From Gnetum montanum (taxonomy: Eukaryota > Streptophyta > Gnetopsida > Gnetales > Gnetaceae), in NCBI GenBank assembly GCA_015680685.1, contig MNCI01026530.1, positions 143,833 through 170,134 of the forward strand: DNA of 26,302 nt, in the 5' to 3' direction. The position numbers and the translations under genes are program-made. Below, in pieces: positions 8,949 through 18,853 of this stretch. Within the stretch, counting starts at the first letter, position 1, and every line of letters begins with the position of its first letter. Below the pieces are notes generated by a model, which did no database searches, was not told the origin of the DNA, and saw only the letters and a list, made by a program, of their open reading frames with translations.

Positions 8949-10440
8949 ATGGAGGGGACGTCTTACACAAATCCATCCATGTTTGATGGATTTGACTTCA
9001 CCTATTGGAAAGCTACAACAAGGGTTCTTTGAATCCATGGAGTTTAAAGTGTGGAAGTTAATCCTTGAAGGCTACGATCCGCCAATTGATAGCTCCACTA
9101 GCATCATCAAGCCTTACAAAAAATGAACACAAGAAGAGAAAGATAAGTTCATGTTTGATTCAAAAGAAAAAAAAATTTTATATTACACTATGAATAAATA
9201 TAAATTTAATTGGGTAGTAGGATGTAAAATGTCTGAAGAAACTTAACAAACTTTAGAAGCTACTTATGAAGGAACCTCTATTGTTAAGTAATTGAAATTA
9301 TTATTTTTTCAAAGCAAATATGATAAGATCAAAATAAGAGAATGTGAGAAAATAAAATATTATTTCTCTAGAGCCAATGATCTTGTTGTAGCTATTAGAG
9401 AAATAGGAAAAGATTTGCTTGAAAGTGATGTCATCATCAAAATAATCAAAACTCTACAACTAAAGTTCAGATCAAAGGTCACAACCATGGAGGAAATCAA
9501 AAATTTCTTAAGTTTGAAATTTGAAGAGCTTTAGAGTGCTCTCATTTCTTATGAAATGAATCTCCTATGCGAAGGAGTTATCTAAGATAGATTTATTTCT
9601 CTAAATACTGCCTCCAAGGAGAAGGAGATCAATGAGCATGATGAGGACAATAAAGATGACATTGCCTTTCTCTCAAGAAAGCTACAACAATTGCTAACAG
9701 AAAGAAATAAAGAAGCCTTTAAATATTCTAGTGATAGCAAGGTACAACCAAAAAATAAATCCAATGATGATGAATTGAAAAATACCAACCTTTATACAAG
9801 TTGGTATGATGGTAAGCAAAGTGAAGAATAAGCATGAAATTCTTCCAAATATTTACATCTCATATGCATGGCGCTTACAAATGAAAATTCCTCTCATATG
9901 GTTGAACAAGGAATGAAGTTTGACAAAAAGTATATTGAATTTAAAGAAGAAATTTCTCTTTTACATTATTTGATTAGGAAGGCAAAGAAACTTGTAATTG
10001 CTAAGCTAGATGTTATCCATTCTGAAGTGAAAGATGATATCTCAAACACAAAAGCTAAGATTCAACAACTAACCTCTTTTAATAAGGATTGTATCAAGGT
10101 TCAAGAAGATGAGACTCTTGAAAAAAAACCAAAGAATTTGGAGCAAGTTACACATGAAAATTTAGGCTCAAGCATAGTCAAGTTTGATAAATTTGATCAT
10201 AAGGAAAATAATTTATTTGTGTAAAAAACTTATGGTAGTAAGCAAACTCTTAACAATACTTATGATAGTCAAAGCAAGATTAACTCTTGGTCTTGTCAAA
10301 AAGGATTTGGTAAGGAAATTGTGTAGGCACTAGTAGTTGAAAATGAAGAGAAGTGGAGAATTAAAAATGATGCAATAAGGAATCAAGGGTTCTATTAGAA
10401 AGAACATGAATAAATAGAAACATCATATATATGATCTAAT
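8949..10440 (+). pseudogene. gag: E5: gag (UBN2 / copia-type), degenerate
   Basis: The start ATG at 8949 opens MEGTSYTNPSMFDGFDF and then YWKATTRVL, the usual N-terminal 'F-x-G-x-x-[FY]-x-x-W' gag phrase. A frame change near 9030 continues with FESMEFKVWKLILEGYDPP. After stops, 9292-9534 carries the UBN2 core: a Y/FSRANDLVVAIREIGKDL helix, then a KIIKTLQLKFRSKVTTMEE block. Downstream, 9600-10224 is lysine- and glutamate-rich with heptad-like spacing (for instance EKEINEHDEDNKDD), the long coiled-coil tail seen in Sirevirus Gag. No CCHC zinc knuckle is visible. The gene runs to about 10440 with further stops. It would form the element's particle; this copy is dead. Confidence 0.8.
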
Positions 10441-12382
10441 GAAAGAGAACCTAAGAATGAGGAGGTACTTCATGATAAAAGACCTCATGTCAAACTCCAT
10501 TAATTTTCTCTTCTCACCAGCAAGTAAAGTAAGCCAATGTAAGTTTCATCTCTTTTCTTGCTAGTTAATTTATAAGTATAGGATTTAAGAAGTTCAAAAT
10601 TGTTGTGTCTAGATTAAAATTATGATGGAATAATTATTTAGAACATCCCTAACATTCATCCTTGAGCTTGATGCATTTGTTTTATGAAAATATGTAGTGT
10701 AGGACTTCTATTAATTTCCTTTGGATCATTATCTTTTAATATTTGTATGGTTTGGTTTTGTTTCAATCCTATCCAATTTGAGCTTCTTGTGATGATCTAC
10801 TTCTAAGATCATACCCTTGGGGATATTTTTTCCATTTATGAAATAAGATAAGCTTTTGAAAGATACTATTAATATTACTAATTGGAGACCTTAGTCTCCA
10901 CATTTGATCTTAATGTTGGCCTACAGTTATAGTGCTTTGGTGATTAACAAGTTCATTTGATCTTAAAAGCCCAAGAAGAGTTACACCTGTGTAAGTGGAG
11001 CCTATTTCTCATTATCCATCATCATATTGGAGGTCACCAATGTAGGGGAAGTTTCTAGAGACTTGAGCCAAGAAATACTTAAATAGAAAAATATCACAAA
11101 ATGAGCAAGGACTCATGTCATGCAAGGGTATGATATAGTATTTAAGCTAAAAGTAGGATTAACTCTTGGTTAATATGCCTTACAGAGATTTTATCATTGT
11201 GATATCCCTTGGTTACTGATTAAAATCTACTTGGCTAATTTTGGGCATTCACTTATTTTGGGTATTTGTCATTCTTCATTAGAATTTTTTTTGCATGTGT
11301 ATCATTTCTTCCTTGTCATTTAATTACCTTCATGATGTTTTCTTAAGAGTTGAATTATAATGGAATCATGACACATTGCTTTAACTTATGAGTCTATTGG
11401 CTCAAAACATAGGTTATTTAATCCTTAAAAATTAGGTTACAATATAGGATAGCTCCTATCTTGTTCATTAGCCCTTTTGAAAATTTTGCTAAGAGCATAT
11501 CTTGAGATATAAGTTTTAATGGAATAGGCCACTTGCTTTTAAATGCTCTATCCTTGGTCTTTGGCATCAAATTAATTGCTGTTAGTCCATTTTGGATTAG
11601 TTGTAGCTCCTTTTTTTCTGAATTGACAAGAGTGTATCTCAATGTATCATCAGTCTACCTATTTGAAATTCAAGCAAGAAGTACCTATATTTTTATGAAA
11701 GACTTAAAATAGTTGATATTATTCCTTGCAGCAAAATGAGCAAAAACATTATCATTCTGTCTATGGTAAAGTATCCACAACTTGGATCAAAACATCCCTT
11801 AAATAGGTTGTCTTGAGATATACCTTCTAGTTCTAGAATTTAAGATTTTGCATGGCTAGTTTCAAGTCATGTGCTACAAATATGATTAAGAAGTTGTATC
11901 GCTATACTCTCCTTATCATAATGATTTCTATGTCCTATTCTTTTGTTGATGTTCTAAATAAGAAGGAGATTTTTAGAAACTTAAATAAGCATGTGATATT
12001 TACTACTAATGGCTTATTGGTTTAGATACATGTTACTTGATCTTCAAGGATTATACTTCACTTCAAGGTTTAAATTTGAACATCCCCTGAAAGGCTTGGA
12101 TCAATTCTTGATAAATTAGGGACAGTCCTTCATGGAACTTAGTTCTAAAAAATGTGTTCTCTTTAATTGATATATTTGCTTAGCTAAATGTTTTAATCTC
12201 CTTGGAATTATCACTTGCTATTGGTTATGCATATTATCTAAAATTTATGTTCTTTTATGATGTCTCTTTAGAAATAAGTTTACGTGATTTATCCTTTTTG
12301 ATGCTTTTCAAAAAGGGGGAGAGTATGTATGATTCACTAACCCTTTTTCTTAGCTTTTGAACATCACCAAAAAGGGGAAGAT
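10441..12382 (+). other. E5: noncoding internal region where pol would be expected
   Basis: Nearly 2 kb, AT-rich, with stops in every frame and no RT, RNase H or integrase motif on either strand. The open frame at 11418-11642 on the minus strand resembles nothing I know. The region ends with two purine tracts. It is probably the 3' noncoding part of a Sirevirus-like element joined directly to gag after loss of pol, or the body of a naturally pol-less family. Confidence 0.6.
12309..12381 (+). promoter_or_regulatory. E5: double polypurine tract before the 3' LTR
   Basis: CAAAAAGGGGGAGAG (12309-12323) and AAAAAGGGGAAGA (12369-12381) both resemble plus-strand priming tracts; the second abuts the 3' LTR. 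More than one such tract upstream of the 3' LTR is reported as a trait of Sireviruses. Confidence 0.75.
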
Positions 12383-13585
12383 TGTGGACCTCTTAGTGTG
12401 TCAAAATGTTAAGTAAAATGGAGTCAAAGGTTGTTTGTATGATTGTGTGGTTGTTGTGTTTGTGGGACAACATGGGAAACTAAGATGAGATAAAGCCTAC
12501 ATTGATGACAAGGAATGAATTGGTTTAGAGCTTAAAGGAGAAGGTCATCCACAAGGTCTCAAAAAAACATGCAAGAATTTAAAGAATGTGGATAAGGAAT
12601 AAATAACTCACAAGTAAAGTTGTTATCATTGAAGCATGCAGAAGTGGAAGGTTGTGAACAAGGCACAAAGAATTCATCATGCAAAGAAAGATGAAGAAAG
12701 ACATCTCCAAGAAATAGTAGACATCTTGGCAGATTTAAAGGATGCAGAGGCAAAGACATCTCTCCAAATTAGTAGATGTATTTCATCAAATAAAGACATC
12801 TTCATCAAACAAAGACATCTTTCTAGAATGAAGATCAAGTTCAGAAAGATGTCTTTTCCCAAACAAAGATGTCTTCCTAGAATAAAGGCAAATATATAAA
12901 GACATCTCAAATATGAAGATGTCTTCCATGACCATTAGCTAATTGTTGCATAAGATGGATTTGGAAACATAATAGATATAAGAAGACATCATTCTCATTG
13001 GGATATTTTCAAGCTCTTGTACAATCATTATGTAATCATTTAGAAATCATTGTAGTCAGTATTACTCATTGTATTATCATTTATCCATTATAAAGTGTGT
13101 TGTAGCTCAAAGTGCAAGGATTAACAAGCTAAGTTGCATTCATACCTTGTAATTGTTGTTCTTCCTTGTTGCCCTACGAGGTTGATGTGCTTCTTGTGGG
13201 AAGACATCTTGATTAAGCTTGTCAAGATCTTGCAGGATTGAGTGTTTATGTAGTGCCACAACACTCTAGAGTGGAGCTCAATATTATAAAGGTTGTGGGA
13301 GCCTATAAACTACATTCTAAGCTTGTTGAGACCTTGTGAGATTGAGTGGCTGGTGTAGCATTACAACACTCTAGAATGGAGCTTAGATCTTATACAAGGT
13401 GTGGTATCCTTCAATACATATTTGAGAGTAATAAATTCTGGAGTTGTGCTTGCTATCTATCCTTTGACTATGGACTATCCAAGTTGGGGAACCATTTTAA
13501 ATTTGGTGTGTGTGCTTTGTCCAAAGAATTTCAATTTTGGGAACTTATTCTTCCTTGCCCCCCCTTCTAAGTTCAATGATCCACA
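12383..13585 (+). mobile_element. E5: 3' LTR
   Basis: 1203 bases, TGTGGACC to GATCCACA, the partner of 7695-8893. A TATA box, TATAAGAA, is at 12977-12984. It is preceded by nine palindrome copies at 12698, 12718, 12753, 12793, 12812, 12846, 12866, 12899 and 12916; none retains the CpG centre. Open frames within it (12636-12899, 13346-13570) are not genes. Confidence 0.88.
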
Positions 13586-13586
13586 A

Positions 13587-13591
13587 ATAAG
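13587..13591. repeat. Target-site duplication of E5 (ATAAG), right copy
   Basis: Identical to 7690-7694. E4 sequence resumes after it. Confidence 0.75.
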
Positions 13592-15350
13592 GCTTGTAAT
13601 AAATGTGTAGAAGAAATATCTATGCAAAAATATCTATATGTAGCAGCCACCTAGCAAGAAGGCACCTAGTGGTTGATCACAAATGAAAAAACTCAATTCA
13701 ACAAGTACATGGAACTAGCAAAAAAAATTGTTTGTGCCTATGTTGAAGAGGTTAATAAGTTAGAATAATTAAGGAAAAGGCACTTGTACCCACAAACGAG
13801 TCAAGAAGAGACAAACTAGGGACCATTGAAGATCCTATACACTATAGAGCTAGAACCGCTAGAATTAAAGGTCCTACCAACAACATTAAAATATGCTTTA
13901 CCGAATAAAACAATGATGGTAATAATCAATGCCAATCTAAAAGAATAACAAAAGAGGAAGTTATTAGAAGTGATTAACAGATGGCCTATAACATTTGCAT
14001 GGTCTTATGATGATATCACAAGAATTGATCCAAGAATTTGTCAACATAAGATATATACTGATTATGCAGTCAAACCAAGATGTCAATTGAAATGGAGACT
14101 TAATCCTATATTAAAAGAATTAGTCAAGAAAGATTTGGAGAAATTGCTAAAGGAAGGATTCATCTATCCTATTATGGATAGTGAATGGATCAGTTCCTTA
14201 GTGATTATTCCAAAGAACGGGGGCAAGTGGCAAGTGTGCATTGATTTCTAAATGTTGAACATTGCTACCTTCAAGGATCACTTCTCTCTACCATTTGTTA
14301 ATTAAGTCTTAGATACTATCATAGGACATGAGTATTATAGTTTTATGGATGGATATAGTAGATACAATCAAATCTACATTGCACTTGAAGACCAAGAGAA
14401 AACAATGTTCATCAATCCATGGGGAACATTTGCCTACAAGTAGATGTCATTTGGTCTTTGCAATGCACCTACCACACTCCAAATACTTGTGCTTAGTATC
14501 TCTCAAAAATATATTTGAAATGGTGTTGAAGTATTCATGGCTGATTTTTCAACATATGGGCTCGATTTCAAGCAAACAAAGGACTGTTTGGAGTAAGTAC
14601 TGAAAAGATGTGTTGAAACCAATCTTAATCTTAACTGGTAGAAAAGAGACCTTATGGTACAGGATGGTATAGTTTTGGGACACAAAATCTCACAAAAAAA
14701 CATAGAGATAGATCTTGAAAAGATTTGAGTCATACAAAATATCACTTAAAGGCCATAAACAATAAAGGATATGAGATCATTTTTGGGCCATATGAGATAT
14801 TATAAAAGATTTATAGAAAATGTTTGAAAGATAGCAAAACCACTTGTGGAAAACACTAAGCAAGATGCACCCTTTGAATGGATAGAGTCATGTGAAAAAG
14901 GCATTTAAAGTTCTAAAGTAGAAACTAGTTGAGACACCAATCCTTCAAGCTCTGGATTGGTTCAAGACTTTTCACATCATGACTGATTGCGTTCAATTAT
15001 GCGCTTGGTGTAGTATTGACACAACTAGATGATCAAAAGAGACCTTATTATATACACTAAGCCAGTAGAACCATCACTAGAGTGTAATTGAACTACACCA
15101 TAATAGAAAAGAAGCTAATGGCCATGGTGTATGCACTTGAAAAGTTTAGAAATTATTGGCTTAGGTATCAAAGTTATGTTCATACCAATCATAGTGCCAT
15201 CTGATTTCTCATGAACAAATGAGTAGTCAATCCTAGGATGATAAGATGACTCATTATTTTGCAAGAATTCGACATCATGATGATTGATAAAAAGGAAACT
15301 ATTAATGTGGTAGTCAATCATCTATCAAGGTTAAAGTGGAATGCCCAAGA
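13592..15350 (+). pseudogene. pol: E4: reverse transcriptase and RNase H, degenerate
   Basis: Copies element RNA into DNA. From about 13857, ELKVLPTTLKYAL and a KLLEVINRWPITFAWSYDDI block lead into the RT domain; 13970-14251 is open (CQHKIYTDYAVKP, RLNPILKELVKKDLEKLL, IIPKNGGKWQVCIDF). Then HEYYSFMDGYSRYNQIYIA, GTFAYK-MSFGLCNAP and the active-site region VFMADFSTYG at about 14525-14557. The catalytic motif is FMAD where FMDD is expected: the first Asp codon now reads GCT (14540-14542). The frame continues through VLKRCVETNLNLNW, GIVLGHKIS and MRSFLGHMRYYKRFI. RNase H follows (14900-15330) and closes with NVVVNHLSRL. Stops and frame changes are numerous. The order RT, RNase H, integrase is that of Ty3/gypsy. 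Confidence 0.88.
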
Positions 15351-16782
15351 TCAAATAGAACCTTTATTCGACCAATTCCCTAATGAGAACCTATTTATTG
15401 AAACAGTGAAGATTGTAAGTTTAACAGGGAAGCCATAGACCATAGAATATCTGACCTATCTATCAACACAAGAGCTTCTTGCTGACTAGAGTAAAAAACA
15501 ATGGGAATAGTTCGTTCATAGAAAAAAAAGATATATGAAAATCAATAGCAATCTATACAAGATCTCTGTAGATGGGCTTGTTATATGGTGTGTGCCAGAG
15601 TGTGATCAATAGAGAGCCTTACAGGACACCCATAAAGACTCATGTGGTGGCTACTATGCATGGCATAGAATGACACTCAAACTAATGATGGTAAGCTATG
15701 TTTGGCCTACCTTATTTAGAGATGTCCATAATTTTGCACAATATTGTGAATGATGCCAAAGAGATGGAGGAATTACAGCTAGATATGAAGGTTTACAATA
15801 ATGGATATAGCCACATGAATTTCTTAACATATAAAGAGTTGATTTTAGGGGACCCATACAACCAATGTCTAATGGAAAAGTATACATAATCATGCCTATG
15901 GATTATTATACTAAGTGGAGAAAAGTAACAACAATGAAAGATTGTATAGCAAAGATAGCTACCAAATTCTTCCAACAACATGTGGTGAATAGATTTAGAG
16001 TACCAAAAATTCTCATATTAGATAACAGGACTCACTTCATTAGTGCTACATTTAAAAAGCTCATGTAACAACTTGGGGTAAACCATAAACTAACAACACC
16101 ATATCATCCCTAAGAAAATGGTCAAGTTGAAGTGACTAACCAAGAAATTACTAGGATACCTAATAGGATGATTAGTAGGTTTAGAAAGCATTGGAGCACT
16201 AAACTAAATGATGCTCTATGGGCCTATAGGACATCCTAGAAATTACCTATAGGATACTCAACATATAAGTTAGTTTATGGTAAGTTGCCAATGTTTCCAA
16301 TCTAGGTAGAGATCCACAATTTAGCTATTTCTAGTCACCTTGACCTTGATCTAAGCTTATCCCTAAAAGAACATCTCATGAATTTGAATCTTTTAGATGA
16401 AAAAAGGCTTGTAGCACTCATGAGTAATGAATTCCACAAACATTACTCCAAACTTAGGCACAATACTTGGATAAGGCAAGTAACTATACAACTAGGTAAC
16501 AAACACCTTTACTATAATCCTAATCATTTTCCCAAAAAAGCTAAATTTCAAAAACTTTGGGAGGGACCATACATTGTTCAAGCCACGTATCCATATAGTG
16601 CCTTACATATCTACCACCCATCCTATCCACATAAGCTCATTCTTGTTAACATCCAACAAGTTAAATCCTACAATGAACATTCAAAGGAATCTACCCAATC
16701 TAACCAATTGTCTTCAAATCGTTCTCTCCTTCGTTTAACTAATCTTGATGATAGTTGTGGGGGTATCCATTTGGACCTATAG
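15351..16782 (+). pseudogene. E4: integrase, degenerate but with catalytic triad readable
   Basis: Inserts the cDNA into the genome. The zinc-binding region is at about 15630-15770 (SCGGYYAWHRM, VWPTLFRDVHNFAQYCE, CQRDGG). The usual GGH has become GGY, and a TGA replaces a likely CGA between the cysteines. The core shows VDFRGP (Asp at 15841-15843), LILDNRTHF (Asp at 16021-16023) and NGQVEVTN (Glu at 16129-16131), all in one frame, with 35 residues between the second Asp and the Glu as the family requires. Two TAA stops lie between them. At the C-terminus, KLWEGPYIVQATYPYSAL (about 16549-16605) is the GPY/F module, and 16378-16782 is open for 134 codons. No chromodomain follows, which argues against a chromovirus. 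Confidence 0.9.
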
Positions 16783-17375
16783 GTACTCTATGAACTTTTC
16801 ACTTCTTTTTTTTTTTTACTTTTTCATTGTTTTACACTTTTCCATTTCTTAATACTTTCTTAATTCTTTCACATTTTTTTTCTTAAATAATTTTTCATTC
16901 TTTTAACATTTATCATTCTTTACATATTTTTCCATTTTTACTATCTTTTTCATCCTTTTCATACTATGTTTTCATTTTCTTTATCAAAATTGTTGATTGT
17001 TAATAAAACACACTAAGAATAAGGCAAGATGTAGTCCAATAAGATGAAGATTTCTCTATGTTATCAAGTCATAAGGGATTGATTATTGTTACAATGAGAT
17101 GACCACATTCATCCATCCATTCTATTATAAGAGGTTTTTACCATGGCCATAATGATATTCTTTTCATGATAAAACTAAGAATAAACTTATGATCAATATG
17201 CCTGGAGTGAAAAGTGATGGACCAAGTGGGAATGTCAAGGGTGTGATATTAAGGGGATTTGTGGATTATCTTGGATTACTATTGTCAATTTTACCTATTT
17301 CTAAGGTTGTATTATATCCTTGTAGATCTAAAAAAAATTGAAGTAAGAGTGAAATAAGTGCTACCTTATCATGTT

Positions 17376-17575
17376 ACTAGAAAGACATGTTACCCATGCC
17401 TAAAGGTAGTCCTTTGGTAAGGTTGACACAAATAAAAATAAAGCTCATGCATAGAATAAATTTCAAGGGATACCACTGGAAAGACATGTTAACCATGCCT
17501 AAAGATAGGTGACTTTGTAGGAATCAAAGGAAATAAAGCATGAAATGAATAAAATCCTCCCTTGGATAATATGCC
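17376..17575. repeat. 99-base tandem duplication in the E4 spacer
   Basis: The 34-base block at 17376-17409 (ACTAGAAAGACATGTT...) recurs at 17475-17508 with four mismatches. The following 65 bases also align, more loosely, through an ATAAAGC...AATAAA phrase. This is a two-copy noncoding duplication. Confidence 0.65.
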
Positions 17576-18305
17576 AAGTGGTAATACTCCTTGCAACAGT
17601 GATAGTCTTATAGTTGTATCTCCACAAGATGACATTATGCAATGTCACTAGAATGTGTTTTGGACTTGGTTTGAATATTGGATGAGACAAGAATTCAATA
17701 TGCCTATGGTAAGACACCTCATGTCCTAATTTCTACAATCCCTTCTAAGTCCATCTCACCTCACTATATGAATAATCATAACTTATGGTTTTTTGTAGCA
17801 TTGTGACATTTCTCCAACATTGTGGTGCTAACATGTGTGTTTTGTTAGATATGTATGCATTACATTTAACTCCTTAAGTGCCTAAGAACACTTGGAGTGT
17901 GGTTATACAAGGGCACTAATGGCTAGAGCCTACTTTGGAGAGGACCCACTTGTATAACTGTTGTATCTTATACATGGCAAGTAATTCCACATCATCCAAG
18001 CCTTCCAGAAATAATAAAAATCAATAAAAACTTTCCTTAACATTCAAGATATCCATTTTAGCAATATGAATTCATTACCCATCTCATCCATCTCATCAAC
18101 AATTAATGAACTTTCATAAGTTGAGATTTCTTCTTTATGTACTCTCTATGACAAAGTTTTGAAAAATATGCATAATTCATAGCCTAAGATCGTCTAAACA
18201 TGTTTCATATCTTCCCAATATTCAAATTATCTCATTTTTTCCAAGCAAAAATCAACAAACAATTGGAAATTTTTGCCTCTGATATTGGATTTCTGATATT
18301 GTTGT

Positions 18306-18322
18306 TATAAAAAGTATAAATA
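18306..18322 (+). promoter_or_regulatory. Possible internal TATA box upstream of the third ORF
   Basis: TATAAAAA followed directly by TATAAATA, 530 bases before the third ORF's ATG. In AT-rich DNA this can occur by chance; there is no support beyond position. Confidence 0.25.
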
Positions 18323-18502
18323 TTGCAGGGGACTTGGTGAATTTTTTTTCATTTTTAACTTTCGAGGGAGGGATTTTTTACCATTTTCTATTAAATTAAG
18401 AGCTCTAACCTCCCAACTTTGAACACTAATAACTCCACACTTGTAGCTGCAAGTTACACAATTCTTAAACCTTGTTGACCATGGAGATCTCAACTTAGTC
18501 AT

Positions 18503-18529
18503 GGGGGGGTGGGGTGGTTTGTGTAGGGG
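18503..18529 (+). other. G-rich run with G-quadruplex potential
   Basis: Seven G, T, four G, T, two G, then GGGG after a nine-base stretch, on the sense strand. It gives four tracts of three or more G if the first run is split. It stands out in an AT-rich spacer. Confidence 0.45.
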
Positions 18530-18853
18530 CAAGAGAGAGAGAGGAGTGTTTAGCATGATATCGCTAAAATTGAAACTTTTTCACAAAAATCAATCAAATG
18601 AAAGTTAGAAATACTTAAATAATTCTCTTAATAAACCATACCAACTATTATAAGCCATAAATAAGAGCAAAATGAATAATTGTGAATGGTTATAAGTAAA
18701 TTAACACCTACGGGATTTCTTTTTGAAAATTTTTCTAACCCTGCAATCATAATAAGCTAAGAACTTAATCTAATTAAAGGTATGAGAAAGGAAAGGAGTT
18801 ATTAAAGATCAAAGTAAACATTTTAATAATTCCTAAATCCTTGATGATTGTAG

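Larger units (their letters stand above)
7695..13586 (+). mobile_element. E5: pol-less Ty1/copia (Sirevirus-like) retrotransposon nested in E4
   Basis: A 5.9-kb element with 1.2-kb LTRs that begin TGTGGA and end TCCACA (perfect 6-bp inverted termini), an initiator-Met-type primer site and two polypurine tracts before the 3' LTR. The internal region of 3.5 kb contains a gag gene followed by about 2 kb without recognisable RT, RNase H or integrase. The gag type, the long coiled tail, the repeated AAAAAGGGG tract and the primer site fit the Sirevirus group of plant copia elements. It separates E4 protease from E4 RT. It could have moved only with enzymes supplied by an autonomous relative. Confidence 0.85.
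16783..18853 (+). other. E4: 2-kb noncoding spacer between pol and the third ORF
   Basis: No coding sequence is recognisable. It begins with a strongly T-rich tract (about 16795-17000) made of TTTTCATT-like units, including eleven T in a row at 16806-16816. It then holds a 99-base tandem duplication (17376-17575), a TATA-like pair at 18306-18322, a G-rich run at 18503-18529 and an AG directly before the ATG of the third ORF. Long spacers of this kind are known between pol and extra ORFs in Tat/Athila elements. Confidence 0.65.

Noticed and set aside
8660-9126. Overlapping plus-strand frames across the end of the E5 5' LTR
   Set aside because: They run through LTR, primer site and gag in a mix of frames. 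Only the part after 8949 is coding by homology. Similar frames in the 3' LTR (13346-13610) confirm they are LTR readings.
16795-17000. T-rich tract as a poly(A) tail of a minus-strand LINE or SINE
   Set aside because: No target duplication, internal promoter or coding sequence accompanies it, and the tract is interrupted by regular CATT units. It is better read as spacer of E4.
18305-18556. Minus-strand 83-codon open frame
   Set aside because: It is low in complexity, lies in the noncoding spacer over the G-rich run, and has no recognisable motif.
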